From positions 1-34,080 of IMG/VR virus record IMGVR_UViG_3300034109_000282: a DNA stretch of 34,080 nt, one strand, 5' to 3'. The stretch is from a virus. Position 1 is the stretch's first letter; each line of letters starts with the position of its first letter. Below are positions 7,494-13,251 of the stretch, in pieces. The translations under genes were made by a program, and so were the position numbers. The notes under the pieces were generated by a model. That model did no database searches. It was not told the DNA's origin and worked only from the letters and a program-made list of their open reading frames with translations.

Positions 7494-8255
7494 TTATACC
7501 GTCCAATTTTTGTGTGGAAAATCATGAAACATGTTCCTAATTGCGTAAACATCTAAATCATCATCGTAACTCAAAATCTTCTCTTGTACCATTGCGCCCA
7601 AAATCGCACGCATCGCATCCTGGCTTACTCTATAACCTGGGGGACGTTGCGGCATGTTATGACAATACCATTCTAGTGATTCTGAAATTTTCGATATAAT
7701 ACACTTACCAAAGTGTTTAGTGATATCATCATAACTGGCTTTGTTCTTTTTCTTTTTTATGTATTCACAGATAGTTTGTTTGGACAAAAGCATTCCAGGC
7801 AATTTCACACCGTATGAAATACCCCATTCATATAATGGCACAGGTTCATGTTGGTATGAATTTTCAAATGCTTTGAATAACTGATCTATCATTTCACGTT
7901 CGGCAAGCCCACGCTGGCCCTCATCCAATGTATCTTCAAATCTAATACCTCTGCTGATAAACCACTCATGGCCCTTGTGCTTATCTAAAATTGATATTGC
8001 ACCGAATAGCTTTTTAAAGAACAATTCAAACAGTGCTGTCTCTTTATATCCATTTAACCATTGACAAGCTATCTCGTCTTCATGGTATCCAATTTCAAGA
8101 TAATTCTCAACTCTCTTAATTAAATTTTTTGATCTACCAACTTTCACAATCAATTGGTTCCAATCTTCTCGTTCTATCTTTGATGGGTCTAATTTGTATG
8201 GTCTGGCAATCATGTATATGCCTTCCATGCCATCATTTAAGTCATCATATTTCAT
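7494..8255 (-). CDS. GIY-YIG-like (T5orf172/MUG113-type) nuclease domain protein
   Basis: 253 aa. The N-terminal part has GIYMIARP (residues 12-19) followed, after a spacer, by VKVGRSKNLIKRVENYLEIGY (about 38-58). This is the usual start of GIY-YIG-like domains (GxxYxx...KxGxxxxxxxR). The C-terminal half is helical and Lys-rich and may bind DNA. The gene is visibly more AT-rich than its neighbours, in both codon choice and poly-A/T runs, which suggests recent acquisition. It begins 14 bases after an intrinsic-terminator-like hairpin, so its expression probably needs read-through. Possible roles are a homing-type endonuclease or an anti-host nuclease. The catalytic Glu was not assigned with confidence. 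Confidence 0.7.
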   Translation of the reverse strand: MKYDDLNDGMEGIYMIARPYKLDPSKIEREDWNQLIVKVGRSKNLIKRVENYLEIGYHEDEIACQWLNGYKETALFELFFKKLFGAISILDKHKGHEWFISRGIRFEDTLDEGQRGLAEREMIDQLFKAFENSYQHEPVPLYEWGISYGVKLPGMLLSKQTICEYIKKKKNKASYDDITKHFGKCIISKISESLEWYCHNMPQRPPGYRVSQDAMRAILGAMVQEKILSYDDDLDVYAIRNMFHDFPHKNWTV

Positions 8256-8268
8256 AGTTTTCCCGTGT

Positions 8269-8303
8269 AAAAATTAAGGGCCGGCCTTCCACAACCGGCC
8301 CTT
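8269..8303 (-). terminator. Intrinsic terminator or attenuator before the GIY-YIG-like gene
   Basis: Minus-strand hairpin with a 9-bp stem AAGGGCCGG / CCGGCCCTT (8295-8303 with 8276-8284) and a 10-base loop, followed by AATTTTT. The T-run passes directly into the Shine-Dalgarno region of the gene starting at 8255, so there is no room for a promoter between them. Confidence 0.75.
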
Positions 8304-8353
8304 GTTCCAAACTCCACCACAGGCGTTGCTGTGTTGGTATTTACTACCGACAC

Positions 8354-8370
8354 GCAGGGGCATACCCTGC
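8354..8370 (-). promoter_or_regulatory. Small hairpin after the gene ending at 8378
   Basis: Perfect 6-bp inverted repeat GCAGGG (8354-8359) / CCCTGC (8365-8370) with a 5-base loop, eight bases past the stop of the upstream gene and ahead of the 8269-8303 terminator. It has no T-run of its own. Possibly an RNA-stabilising hairpin. Confidence 0.4.
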
Positions 8371-8377
8371 TTATTGG

Positions 8378-8881
8378 TTAGTAAAAAAACTTCTCTACTG
8401 GTCGTCCGTATACGTTAACGTATGCGAACTGATCTACGACTGGTCGGTACCTGTTCAGCACGTAGTCAATCATAGGGCGAACCTTGCCAATGGTCTTGCT
8501 CATGTGGATCTCGAGTGCCAGCCTCTTCGCATGCTCGGTTTCGGCGTACTCAGCACGTTTCTTGTCAAGGTATTTCTTGATGATCGTGATTTGTCGCTGA
8601 TCGTAGTTTGGATCCTTCGCTGGCACTACGGCCCCGTTGGATTCTATAAACGTTGCCAGTTCTTCCTGCAGTTTGTTGAATGCACTTACGAAAGCGATAA
8701 AGTTACCACAGGCAACGGTGCGGGTACATCTTACGTTGTTGCGTATCACCTGTATTCTTAACTGGATGCAGTTTCCTTCCTTGCGTGCTGCTATGTTCTG
8801 TACAATAGGAATGTAGGCAAGCATTTTTGAATCGCTATGCTCACAGAGTTGCTTCCACACGTCAGAAAGGGAGCGCTGCAT
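8378..8881 (-). CDS. Unknown early protein following the SSB-like gene
   Basis: 167 aa, not recognised. It starts at ATG 8881 with a strong GGAG six bases upstream and overlaps the last 20 bases of the SSB-like gene. The protein is mixed alpha/beta and basic, with a helical, charged middle (about 95-130, KKYLDKKRAEYAETEHAKRL) and an aromatic end (VDQFAYVNVYGRPVEKFFY). The overlap with the SSB-like gene suggests translation coupling and a related role in DNA metabolism. No catalytic motif seen. Confidence 0.75.
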   Translation of the reverse strand: MQRSLSDVWKQLCEHSDSKMLAYIPIVQNIAARKEGNCIQLRIQVIRNNVRCTRTVACGNFIAFVSAFNKLQEELATFIESNGAVVPAKDPNYDQRQITIIKKYLDKKRAEYAETEHAKRLALEIHMSKTIGKVRPMIDYVLNRYRPVVDQFAYVNVYGRPVEKFFY

Positions 8882-9515
8882 CGTCGTCTCCTAGGGATGG
8901 TGGTAACGTTTCGTTGACGTTAACAATACGATCATTGCGCTGCAGCTTAACAGCTACCTTATTCTGAAACTCAGCAAGTAGGAAGTCCATCTGCTTTGTG
9001 TCGTCCCAAATCTCCTGGCCGCGTACCTTGACCTTTTCCAGATCTGGTAAAATGATCTTCCCATCGACGGGGTTGATGGAACTACAGTATAGCCGCTCGA
9101 TCTTTTTTCCACGCTGTGAGACAGTGCAGCCGGTGATGACTCTGCTGGCGTCGTCCTTTGGTGAGAAGCTGTAAGGCTTGACTGTTGTGTCCAGCGTTGC
9201 ATCCCACTCGGGATTGCAGAGCGCCTGTATAAGTGTTTTACCATAGTTGGAGCTGTACTTGAGTGTGAGAACGTAGGTGTAGGGCGCATCGACGAAGGTG
9301 ATCCGCCACTGCTTACCGAAGTCGGTATCAGCAACCTCGATGGCCCGCACAAGCCCTGTGAATTCGTCGTGCACTAATTCGTGAACGGTGTTGCCGTCCT
9401 TCGTCACACGAGACACAGACTCTGCTGTAGCCTCACGTAAGCGAATGCGGCACTTGCCATCGCTGAGGGTAAAGTATGTAGCTCCTGTAGCTACTGATGA
9501 TGATTGAAAACCCAT
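8862..9515 (-). CDS. Single-stranded DNA-binding-like protein
   Basis: 217 aa. The C-terminus, SLGDDDAALPF, is an acidic tail ending in hydrophobic residues, the hallmark by which bacterial and phage SSBs dock partner proteins. The body is beta-rich (FTGLVRAIEVADTDFGKQWRITFVD...YVLTLKYSSNYGKTLIQAL), which is compatible with an OB-fold. It sits between a RecB/Cas4-like nuclease and the replication genes. Start ATG 9515 has AAGGA ten bases upstream. Its 5' region carries a strong palindrome. The SSB call rests on the tail and context; the OB-fold is inferred. Confidence 0.65.
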   Translation of the reverse strand: MGFQSSSVATGATYFTLSDGKCRIRLREATAESVSRVTKDGNTVHELVHDEFTGLVRAIEVADTDFGKQWRITFVDAPYTYVLTLKYSSNYGKTLIQALCNPEWDATLDTTVKPYSFSPKDDASRVITGCTVSQRGKKIERLYCSSINPVDGKIILPDLEKVKVRGQEIWDDTKQMDFLLAEFQNKVAVKLQRNDRIVNVNETLPPSLGDDDAALPF

Positions 9516-9574
9516 GATAGGTGATCCTTAAAAGGTGAAAAATGTGGGTTGTGTGGTTGGTGTAACAATACGCA

Positions 9575-9604
9575 CCGGTGTGTATCAACCACAATACACA
9601 CCGG
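9575..9604. promoter_or_regulatory. Perfect 11-bp inverted repeat before the SSB-like gene
   Basis: CCGGTGTGTAT (9575-9585) and ATACACACCGG (9594-9604), with an 8-base spacer CAACCACA. It lies seven bases past the stop of the nuclease gene and 60 bases before the SSB-like start. There is no T-run on the minus side, so it is a poor terminator; an operator, or an RNA hairpin controlling translation, fits better. The spacer holds the CAACCAC motif, in opposite orientation to the early leaders. Confidence 0.55.
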
Positions 9605-9610
9605 CACGGT

Positions 9611-10540
9611 TTACGAATGGCCCACGGAGAGAAGCCAGTCGTCGTCAGTCAGTGTTTCGTCGTTATTTGCCAGCCGTTCGTAGGCAGCCCTTGCGATGTC
9701 TTCAGGGCGCACAATCTCGATGGTCGCTTGTCCAGGTAAAGTTCCCGTGTAAATCTTTTTTTCGCGTGGCGTTCGTAGTGTGCCGTTCATGGATTTGAAC
9801 AGCAGGCACCGTGCGGCTATTTCGTTCAGACTTACCTCGCCTGTCTGACGTTTCCACGTCCACGTTGGATCGGTTCGCCAGTCCTTCGGTAGCCAGTTGT
9901 ATATCTCAGTCACGACAGGCCAGCCGTGTGCTTCGGCATGTTCGTTCCATGCAAGCCTATACATCTCCAGCTGGACAGCGTAGTCGTCGTATACCGACGT
10001 GCCGCTCTTGAAATCAATTATGGCGATTTTGCCATTATTGAGCTTGCATACGAGGTCACACGTGCCTGCAAACTCATGGCGGTCGCTGTATAGTAGCATC
10101 TCAACAGCGTAGACTTCGGCCACATCCTGACGATAAAACGCATCGAATGACATAAGGGCCTTGGAATGAAACTCGGACAGCTTAGCAACGTCTGTAATGT
10201 TACCGCCGACCCAATGCCCAGATTCCGTATGCAAGTCTATAAAACTAGGGTACCGTCCCTTGTATTCTAGCACTGCGCTCATATACCGCTCAAACAGGAT
10301 GTGCATCTGTGTTCCACGGTCTGCGGCTTCGTCACGTAGCTGGTTAGCACCTTCGACGCCATGCTTGGCATACCATGCAATAAGCCCTGGGGGCGTTGGT
10401 GAGGTCGCCTTGATGATGCGGGTGACAGAAGGGTACCACTTAACGTCGACGTCATTAACCCGTGCATAGAACCGGTCGCCTCCGTCGTCATAACGGAACA
10501 GCGGTGCCGGCCGTTCGTGGTTGTGTAGGTTCCAGATCAT
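9611..10540 (-). CDS. RecB/Cas4-like PD-(D/E)XK nuclease
   Basis: 309 aa. The motif series is clear: RGTQMHILFE (H80), E147 in AVEMLLYS, EFAGTCDLV (D162), IIDFKSG (D176, K178), then YAVQLEMYRLAW (Q190, Y194). This is the RecB-family order shared by AddB, Cas4 and phage exonucleases, so a DNA exonuclease for recombination or host DNA breakdown is likely. No Cys cluster of the Cas4 iron-sulfur type is visible. Start ATG 10540 overlaps the RHH gene stop (TAATG), and the early leader ACACGGAG lies within the end of that gene. Confidence 0.85.
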   Translation of the reverse strand: MIWNLHNHERPAPLFRYDDGGDRFYARVNDVDVKWYPSVTRIIKATSPTPPGLIAWYAKHGVEGANQLRDEAADRGTQMHILFERYMSAVLEYKGRYPSFIDLHTESGHWVGGNITDVAKLSEFHSKALMSFDAFYRQDVAEVYAVEMLLYSDRHEFAGTCDLVCKLNNGKIAIIDFKSGTSVYDDYAVQLEMYRLAWNEHAEAHGWPVVTEIYNWLPKDWRTDPTWTWKRQTGEVSLNEIAARCLLFKSMNGTLRTPREKKIYTGTLPGQATIEIVRPEDIARAAYERLANNDETLTDDDWLLSVGHS

Positions 10541-10728
10541 TAGTTGTTCTCCGTGTAATAATTGATGTACTCAATTACGAGTTGTCGCAGTAGTGCCGAC
10601 TTGGTTAGGCCTTCGGCCTCTGCAATGCTCTTCAGGTGGTTGTTGTGCTCTTCAGGGATTCGGAATATAACGTTTGGATTGTAACATGGTTTCCGGCCAC
10701 GTGGTCGTCCGCGTTTACTTTGTGACAC
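10540..10728 (-). CDS. Ribbon-helix-helix DNA-binding protein
   Basis: 62 aa from GTG 10728. A basic start (SQSKRGRPRGRKP) precedes PNVIFRIPEEHNNHLKSIAEAEGLTKSALLRQLVIEYI. That is a beta strand (NVIFRIP), a helix, a turn at GLTKS and a second helix, the standard MetJ/Arc fold of small repressors. I prefer GTG 10728 because GAGGGG lies five bases upstream; ATG 10749 or TTG 10755 in the same frame have no ribosome site. It is a likely transcription regulator of early genes and could bind one of the palindromes nearby. The target is not shown by the sequence. Confidence 0.75.
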   Translation of the reverse strand: MSQSKRGRPRGRKPCYNPNVIFRIPEEHNNHLKSIAEAEGLTKSALLRQLVIEYINYYTENN

Positions 10729-10909
10729 GGTACCCCTCAATATACTCATCGTCAATAGCAGAGGCCACTTCCCAGATTTCGTTCATCTCCCTACGGCATT
10801 CCTGCAGCGTCTTGGCCTTGTCGATGCTGTCAACGATTACTCCGAGGTCGTCCACCCACTTGCGGAGCACAGAGATAGGGATCTCACGTGTGAGGGGCTT
10901 GTCAGTCAT
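10715..10909 (-). CDS. Small unknown early protein
   Basis: 64 aa starting MTDKPLTREIPISVLRKWVDD, mostly helical and acidic. ATG 10909 is supported by GAGGTG five bases upstream and an 8-base overlap with the upstream gene. An upstream extension to 10999 is in frame but has no support. Composition suggests a soluble helical protein. Function unknown. Confidence 0.7.
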   Translation of the reverse strand: MTDKPLTREIPISVLRKWVDDLGVIVDSIDKAKTLQECRREMNEIWEVASAIDDEYIEGYRVTK

Positions 10910-11249
10910 GATACACCTCATTAAGATTTCTAGCGGCACGTTCGGCGTCTGTCTTATCGTCGAAGAAATAGGTTGTCTGCAACACGTCGCCATTGCCATA
11001 GACTCTGTGCAGAGTCCAGCGCTGGACAGGTTCTACATATTTCTCATGGTCTGTGAACTCAACGACGCGGTATTCAAACTGCGATGCCTTGATGCTATTG
11101 ACTAAATGTAGGCAGTTCTCAAGCTCACAGTGCAGCTTGTACGTTACGTTCTCGTCAGGGCCGTGGTTGACGTAATAGTCTTCCCAGTATGCCTGTGCTG
11201 CTATTGCCAGCAGTTTATAGGCATTCAACAGTTTATCTTGCTTATTCAT
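10902..11249 (-). CDS. Unknown early protein
   Basis: 115 aa from ATG 11249, which overlaps the preceding stop (ATGA). The sequence has a helical N-terminal half (KLLNAYKLLAIAAQAYWEDYY...LENCLHLVNSIKA) and a C-terminal beta-rich part (EYRVVEFTDHEKYVE..RWTLHRVYGNGDVLQTTYFFDD) ending in a helix. An open frame continues upstream to 11414 without a start signal, and I treat that as chance. Not recognised. Confidence 0.7.
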   Translation of the reverse strand: MNKQDKLLNAYKLLAIAAQAYWEDYYVNHGPDENVTYKLHCELENCLHLVNSIKASQFEYRVVEFTDHEKYVEPVQRWTLHRVYGNGDVLQTTYFFDDKTDAERAARNLNEVYHD

Positions 11250-11461
11250 CGTTGCCCCCACAAGGTTACTGTCTGGTCTGGTTTGATCATCGGGTCTGGC
11301 GATATAGTGCCAGCCAAGGCGAACATGCCGATTGTTAGAACTGTCAGGAACACGCCAACAGTTAGAAGGCGTTGACGATGTGATCCCTCGATGCGAGGTG
11401 TGACGCGGAACCATAGGTTCCCATCGTAGCGTCCGGTCTTGAACTCAATGCTGAGTCGCAT
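11246..11461 (-). CDS. Small single-pass membrane protein
   Basis: 71 aa. Basic N-terminal part (MRLSIEFKTGRYDGNLWFRVTPRIEGSHRQR), then a hydrophobic segment (about 32-53, LLTVGVFLTVLTIGMFALAGTI) and a short polar tail. Start ATG 11461 follows the early leader TTACACGGAG with a 5-base spacer, and CAACCAC lies upstream. The positive-inside rule puts the N-terminus in the cytoplasm. It could modify the host envelope during early infection, but nothing specific supports that. Confidence 0.75.
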   Translation of the reverse strand: MRLSIEFKTGRYDGNLWFRVTPRIEGSHRQRLLTVGVFLTVLTIGMFALAGTISPDPMIKPDQTVTLWGQR

Positions 11462-11466
11462 AAAAA

Positions 11467-11510
11467 CTCCGTGTAAATAAGATTGTGGTTGACGTAGTAG
11501 TTGACTACGT
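11467..11510 (-). promoter_or_regulatory. Early leader with hairpin upstream of the gene at 11461
   Basis: This stretch contains, in minus-strand order, a 7-bp hairpin (ACGTAGT at 11492-11498, ACTACGT at 11504-11510), then CAACCACA (11484-11491), then TACACGGAG (11467-11475). The hairpin lies two bases past the glycosyltransferase stop and has no T-run on this strand. The order CAACCAC to ACACGGAG to ATG matches the leaders at 12785 and 12499. Confidence 0.5.
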
Positions 11511-11511
11511 T

Positions 11512-12171
11512 TTATTGCATTGCAAGATTAACGAAATCTTTTCGATTTTCCAAAAGCCACTCCCGAGAATTTTTTGCATCCTCCTCGTAATTAGCCACTC
11601 CGAGCGTCTGCGATCCGACATGATGCACGTATGACCTGGACACGAACACCTCATAGCCACGCTTGCGGATGTCGAAGCACTGCACATCGTCACTGTAAAA
11701 ATTGATCGGTGGGAAGTCTACCCACGTCTCCCGTGTGTAGACAGCCAGCAGAGGAGCCACGCTAGGCACTGCGATAATCTGCAGTTCCTGCTGGTTCTGG
11801 ATTGTCCTCTGTTGTTCCATACCGTAGGTGAACCGTATGTTCTGCGGGCTCATCCTCACGTAGTCAGCACGTGATGCTATGACTCCCCAGTGCCGTTGTT
11901 CTCCCTGGCATATCTCGATGTCTTCGTTCAGCAGTTGGAAGCTGTCAGGGCGCAGCACGATGTCGTCATTGGCTATGGCGAACGTCCTATGCCCTCCTCG
12001 GATCATTGTGTCTACGAGTTCGTTGTAGCTTGTCCCGAAGTTACCGAGCGAGTGCTGGCGGAATACCTCCACATCGCGTGGTTTGTACTCACGTAGTGAT
12101 GCCAGGAACACCCGTTCGTGAGGCGTGTAATGGGCGCGGCTTTTGTGGCAATAGCCAAGGGCTGTAATCAC
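11512..12171 (-). CDS. Glycosyltransferase, family 2-like (early)
   Basis: 219 aa. RTFAIANDDIVLRPDSFQLL (residues 62-81) carries the NDD triad (68-70) that stands where GT-A enzymes have the metal- and nucleotide-sugar-binding DxD. Downstream SVAPLLAVYTRETWVDFPPINFYSDDVQCFDIRKRGYEV fits the acceptor-side segment of family 2 enzymes. Start is GTG 12171 in a GTGA overlap with the small gene upstream, with AAGGG eight bases before it. Its place among early genes suggests modification of the host surface or of DNA bases rather than of virions, but no hydroxymethyl-base enzyme is present to support DNA glucosylation. Substrate unknown. Confidence 0.75.
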   Translation of the reverse strand: MITALGYCHKSRAHYTPHERVFLASLREYKPRDVEVFRQHSLGNFGTSYNELVDTMIRGGHRTFAIANDDIVLRPDSFQLLNEDIEICQGEQRHWGVIASRADYVRMSPQNIRFTYGMEQQRTIQNQQELQIIAVPSVAPLLAVYTRETWVDFPPINFYSDDVQCFDIRKRGYEVFVSRSYVHHVGSQTLGVANYEEDAKNSREWLLENRKDFVNLAMQ

Positions 12172-12353
12172 TGCTGCTGCCCTTCGTCTAATGAATTAGC
12201 TGCAGCTACCGATAGCTCGTCGATGATTTCCCATAGCTCTACGCTATATCCAACACCTTCGCACTCAAGGGATTTGGCAAGGTCGCAGAGCCTGTTGCTA
12301 ATCTTGAACAGCTCGATGTGGAGGGTTACGAAGCGTTCGGTGGAGATGCTCAT
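12168..12353 (-). CDS. Small unknown early protein
   Basis: 61 aa, helical and acidic (MSISTERFVTLHIELFKISNRL...ELWEIIDELSVAAANSLDEGQQQ). ATG 12353 overlaps the stop of the upstream gene (ATGA) and its own stop overlaps the glycosyltransferase GTG. No strong ribosome site, consistent with coupled translation. Function unknown. Confidence 0.65.
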   Translation of the reverse strand: MSISTERFVTLHIELFKISNRLCDLAKSLECEGVGYSVELWEIIDELSVAAANSLDEGQQQ

Positions 12354-12499
12354 TTCGCACCGCCTTTCGGCTTTGCCTTGGCTTGCGCCTCTGCTTTGGC
12401 CTTGGCATCAAGACAGGCTGCCATCATAGTCTTGCCGTAGCCTTCAACTTTCTTACCTGATGACGTCAGGATGAAAGCCTTGTAGATTGGTGTCTTCAT
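12350..12499 (-). CDS. Small basic early protein with Ala/Lys repeats
   Basis: 49 aa. After MKTPIYKAFILTSSGKKVEGYGKTMMAACLDA the tail is an A-K repeat (KAKAEAQAKAKPKGG) that could bind nucleic acid. Start ATG 12499 is fixed by CACACGGAG with six bases to the ATG. CAACCAC lies about 13 bases further upstream. The open frame extends to 12586 but without a better start. Not recognised. Confidence 0.7.
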   Translation of the reverse strand: MKTPIYKAFILTSSGKKVEGYGKTMMAACLDAKAKAEAQAKAKPKGGAK

Positions 12500-12554
12500 T
12501 GTGGTCTCCGTGTGCTTGGTGGTTGTGCAGTGTAGGATGCTGCGCCCCGTTATA

Positions 12555-12785
12555 TTAAACCAGTCCGTACTTCTGTGCAAGAACACTAACAGCTACACGT
12601 TCTTTACCAGTTACATAATCAAGCAAATTCTCAGCTTCATCGTGTGTGATTTCATCAAATGCTTCTGCTTTTGTAATACCATAATGTGCAGCAATGTTCT
12701 CAAGTATAGCTTCAAATACACTGCTTTCTAAAGCCCACATAAAAATGCTGTTTTTAACACCTTGGCTTGTTTGGATTGCGTTCAT
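12555..12785 (-). CDS. First early gene, small unknown protein
   Basis: 76 aa, mostly helical and acidic in the middle (FEAILENIAAHYGITKAEAFDEITHDEAENLLDYVTGKE). Two ATGs stand in tandem at 12788 and 12785; the second is six bases from CGGAG, like the other early genes, so I take it. It is the first gene after the promoter at 12824-12852, so it is expected early and strongly. First-in-line early genes often encode host-takeover proteins; nothing in the sequence identifies this one. Confidence 0.7.
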   Translation of the reverse strand: MNAIQTSQGVKNSIFMWALESSVFEAILENIAAHYGITKAEAFDEITHDEAENLLDYVTGKERVAVSVLAQKYGLV

Positions 12786-12791
12786 CATCGT

Positions 12792-12811
12792 CTCCGTGTA
12801 TACTGTGGTTG
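12792..12811 (-). promoter_or_regulatory. Early leader motif (CAACCACA ... TACACGGAG)
   Basis: 5' untranslated leader of the first early gene. CAACCACAGTA (12801-12811) is followed by TACACGGAG (12792-12800) and the start codon. The same arrangement stands before the genes at 12499 and 11461. Confidence 0.6.
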
Positions 12812-12823
12812 TTTGTTGTGTGC

Positions 12824-12852
12824 AATCTACGGGGTAATACTTTGCAATGCAA
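12824..12852 (-). promoter_or_regulatory. Early promoter, sigma70-like
   Basis: Minus-strand TTGCAT (12847-12852), 17-base spacer, TAGATT (12824-12829). Transcription would start near 12817, giving a leader of about 30 bases to the gene at 12785. It lies directly after the terminator that closes the upstream unit, which is where an early promoter is needed. Activity is inferred from sequence only. Confidence 0.6.
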
Positions 12853-12861
12853 GCAAATAAT

Positions 12862-12886
12862 AAAAAACCCGAAAAAAATTTTCGGG
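12862..12886 (-). terminator. Intrinsic terminator
   Basis: Minus-strand hairpin CCCGAAAA / TTTTCGGG (12879-12886 with 12868-12875, loop of three) followed by six Ts (12862-12867). It closes the small structured RNA and probably also read-through from the late tail genes, insulating the early promoter just beyond. Confidence 0.9.
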
Positions 12887-13072
12887 CTTAAAATTTAGGA
12901 GGGGTGTAGGCGTGTACTGACGCCTCGTTTTTAACTTTCCGATAGTCCTGTACGTTTAATCACCCGGCTCTCGGACTTACCTGCATCTTCTGAAACGATT
13001 GAAAGTACCATTTCAATTACCGGTAAGCTCACCCCTCCATATATGGCCAAAGCCAACAGCGGCTAACTATGT
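12862..13072 (-). ncRNA. Putative small structured RNA
   Basis: The segment has a closing 9-bp stem GGAGGGGTG (13030-13038) / CACCCCTCC (12898-12906). Inside it are a stem pairing 13022-13028 with 12975-12981, a 7-bp hairpin ATTGAAA/TTTCAAT (13011-13017 with 12998-13004), a CCGA/TCGG stem (12971-12974 with 12939-12942) that competes with AGTCC/GGACT, and a 6-bp hairpin AGGCGT/ACGCCT (12920-12925 with 12908-12913). Two of the hairpin loops end in GUAC, which is self-complementary. The terminator follows, and a promoter-like sequence precedes it at 13079-13106, giving a transcript of about 210 nt. No known RNA family recognised. Alternative: a short ORF in this segment (frame open 13060-12934, in-frame ATG at 13013) without a well-spaced ribosome site. 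Confidence 0.55.
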
Positions 13073-13078
13073 GTTTAC

Positions 13079-13106
13079 AATATAATGCTTTTCTCACAAC
13101 AGACAA
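13079..13106 (-). promoter_or_regulatory. Possible promoter of the structured RNA
   Basis: Minus-strand TTGTCT (13101-13106), 16-base spacer, TATATT (13079-13084); transcription would start near 13072. TTGTCT is also one arm of a possible hairpin (pairs with 13120-13125), so the match could be coincidental. Confidence 0.4.
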
Positions 13107-13251
13107 ATCCGTCACCTTATTGTCTATCGTAAAGCCTTGAGCCTCTCCGTCCAAACTTTGTGCAGTTTGTGGAGTTCAAAACGGCGAACAGGCTCCATTT
13201 CTAATGTTAGCAGAATCTCAAGACTCCGCAAAAACAACACTACGTGTTCTC
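13101..13251 (-). other. Hairpin-rich gap after the last tail gene
   Basis: No convincing gene. Minus-strand pairings in order: AACAC/GTGTT (13244-13248 with 13236-13240) followed by TTTTT, a weak terminator-like end for the late genes; an 8-bp stem with a UUGA loop (13222-13229 with 13210-13217, includes G-U pairs); GAGCCT/AGGCTC (13190-13195 with 13139-13144) enclosing AAACT/AGTTT-type pairing (13164-13169 with 13152-13157); and AGACAA/TTGTCT (13120-13125 with 13101-13106). Short open frames exist, the longest about 48 codons across 13031-13177, but none has a clear start. Confidence 0.4.

Noticed and set aside
11514-12852. TTGCAATGCAA present at 11514-11524 and 12842-12852 (opposite orientations) as a possible operator pair
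   Set aside because: The first copy is the coding end of the glycosyltransferase. In the second, the sequence overlaps the -35 box. Two copies of a partly palindromic 11-mer are weak evidence.
12862-13038. Group I or group II intron or omega RNA
   Set aside because: No conserved P7 or domain V sequence that I can recognise, no interrupted gene on either side, and no IscB/TnpB-like or reverse transcriptase protein.
12786-13251. Template repeat of a diversity-generating retroelement in the gap
   Set aside because: No reverse transcriptase gene anywhere in the window, and I saw no near-copy of this sequence in the fibre genes.
12786-13251. tRNA gene or CRISPR array in the gap
   Set aside because: No cloverleaf with T-arm GTTCRA context and no regularly spaced repeats.
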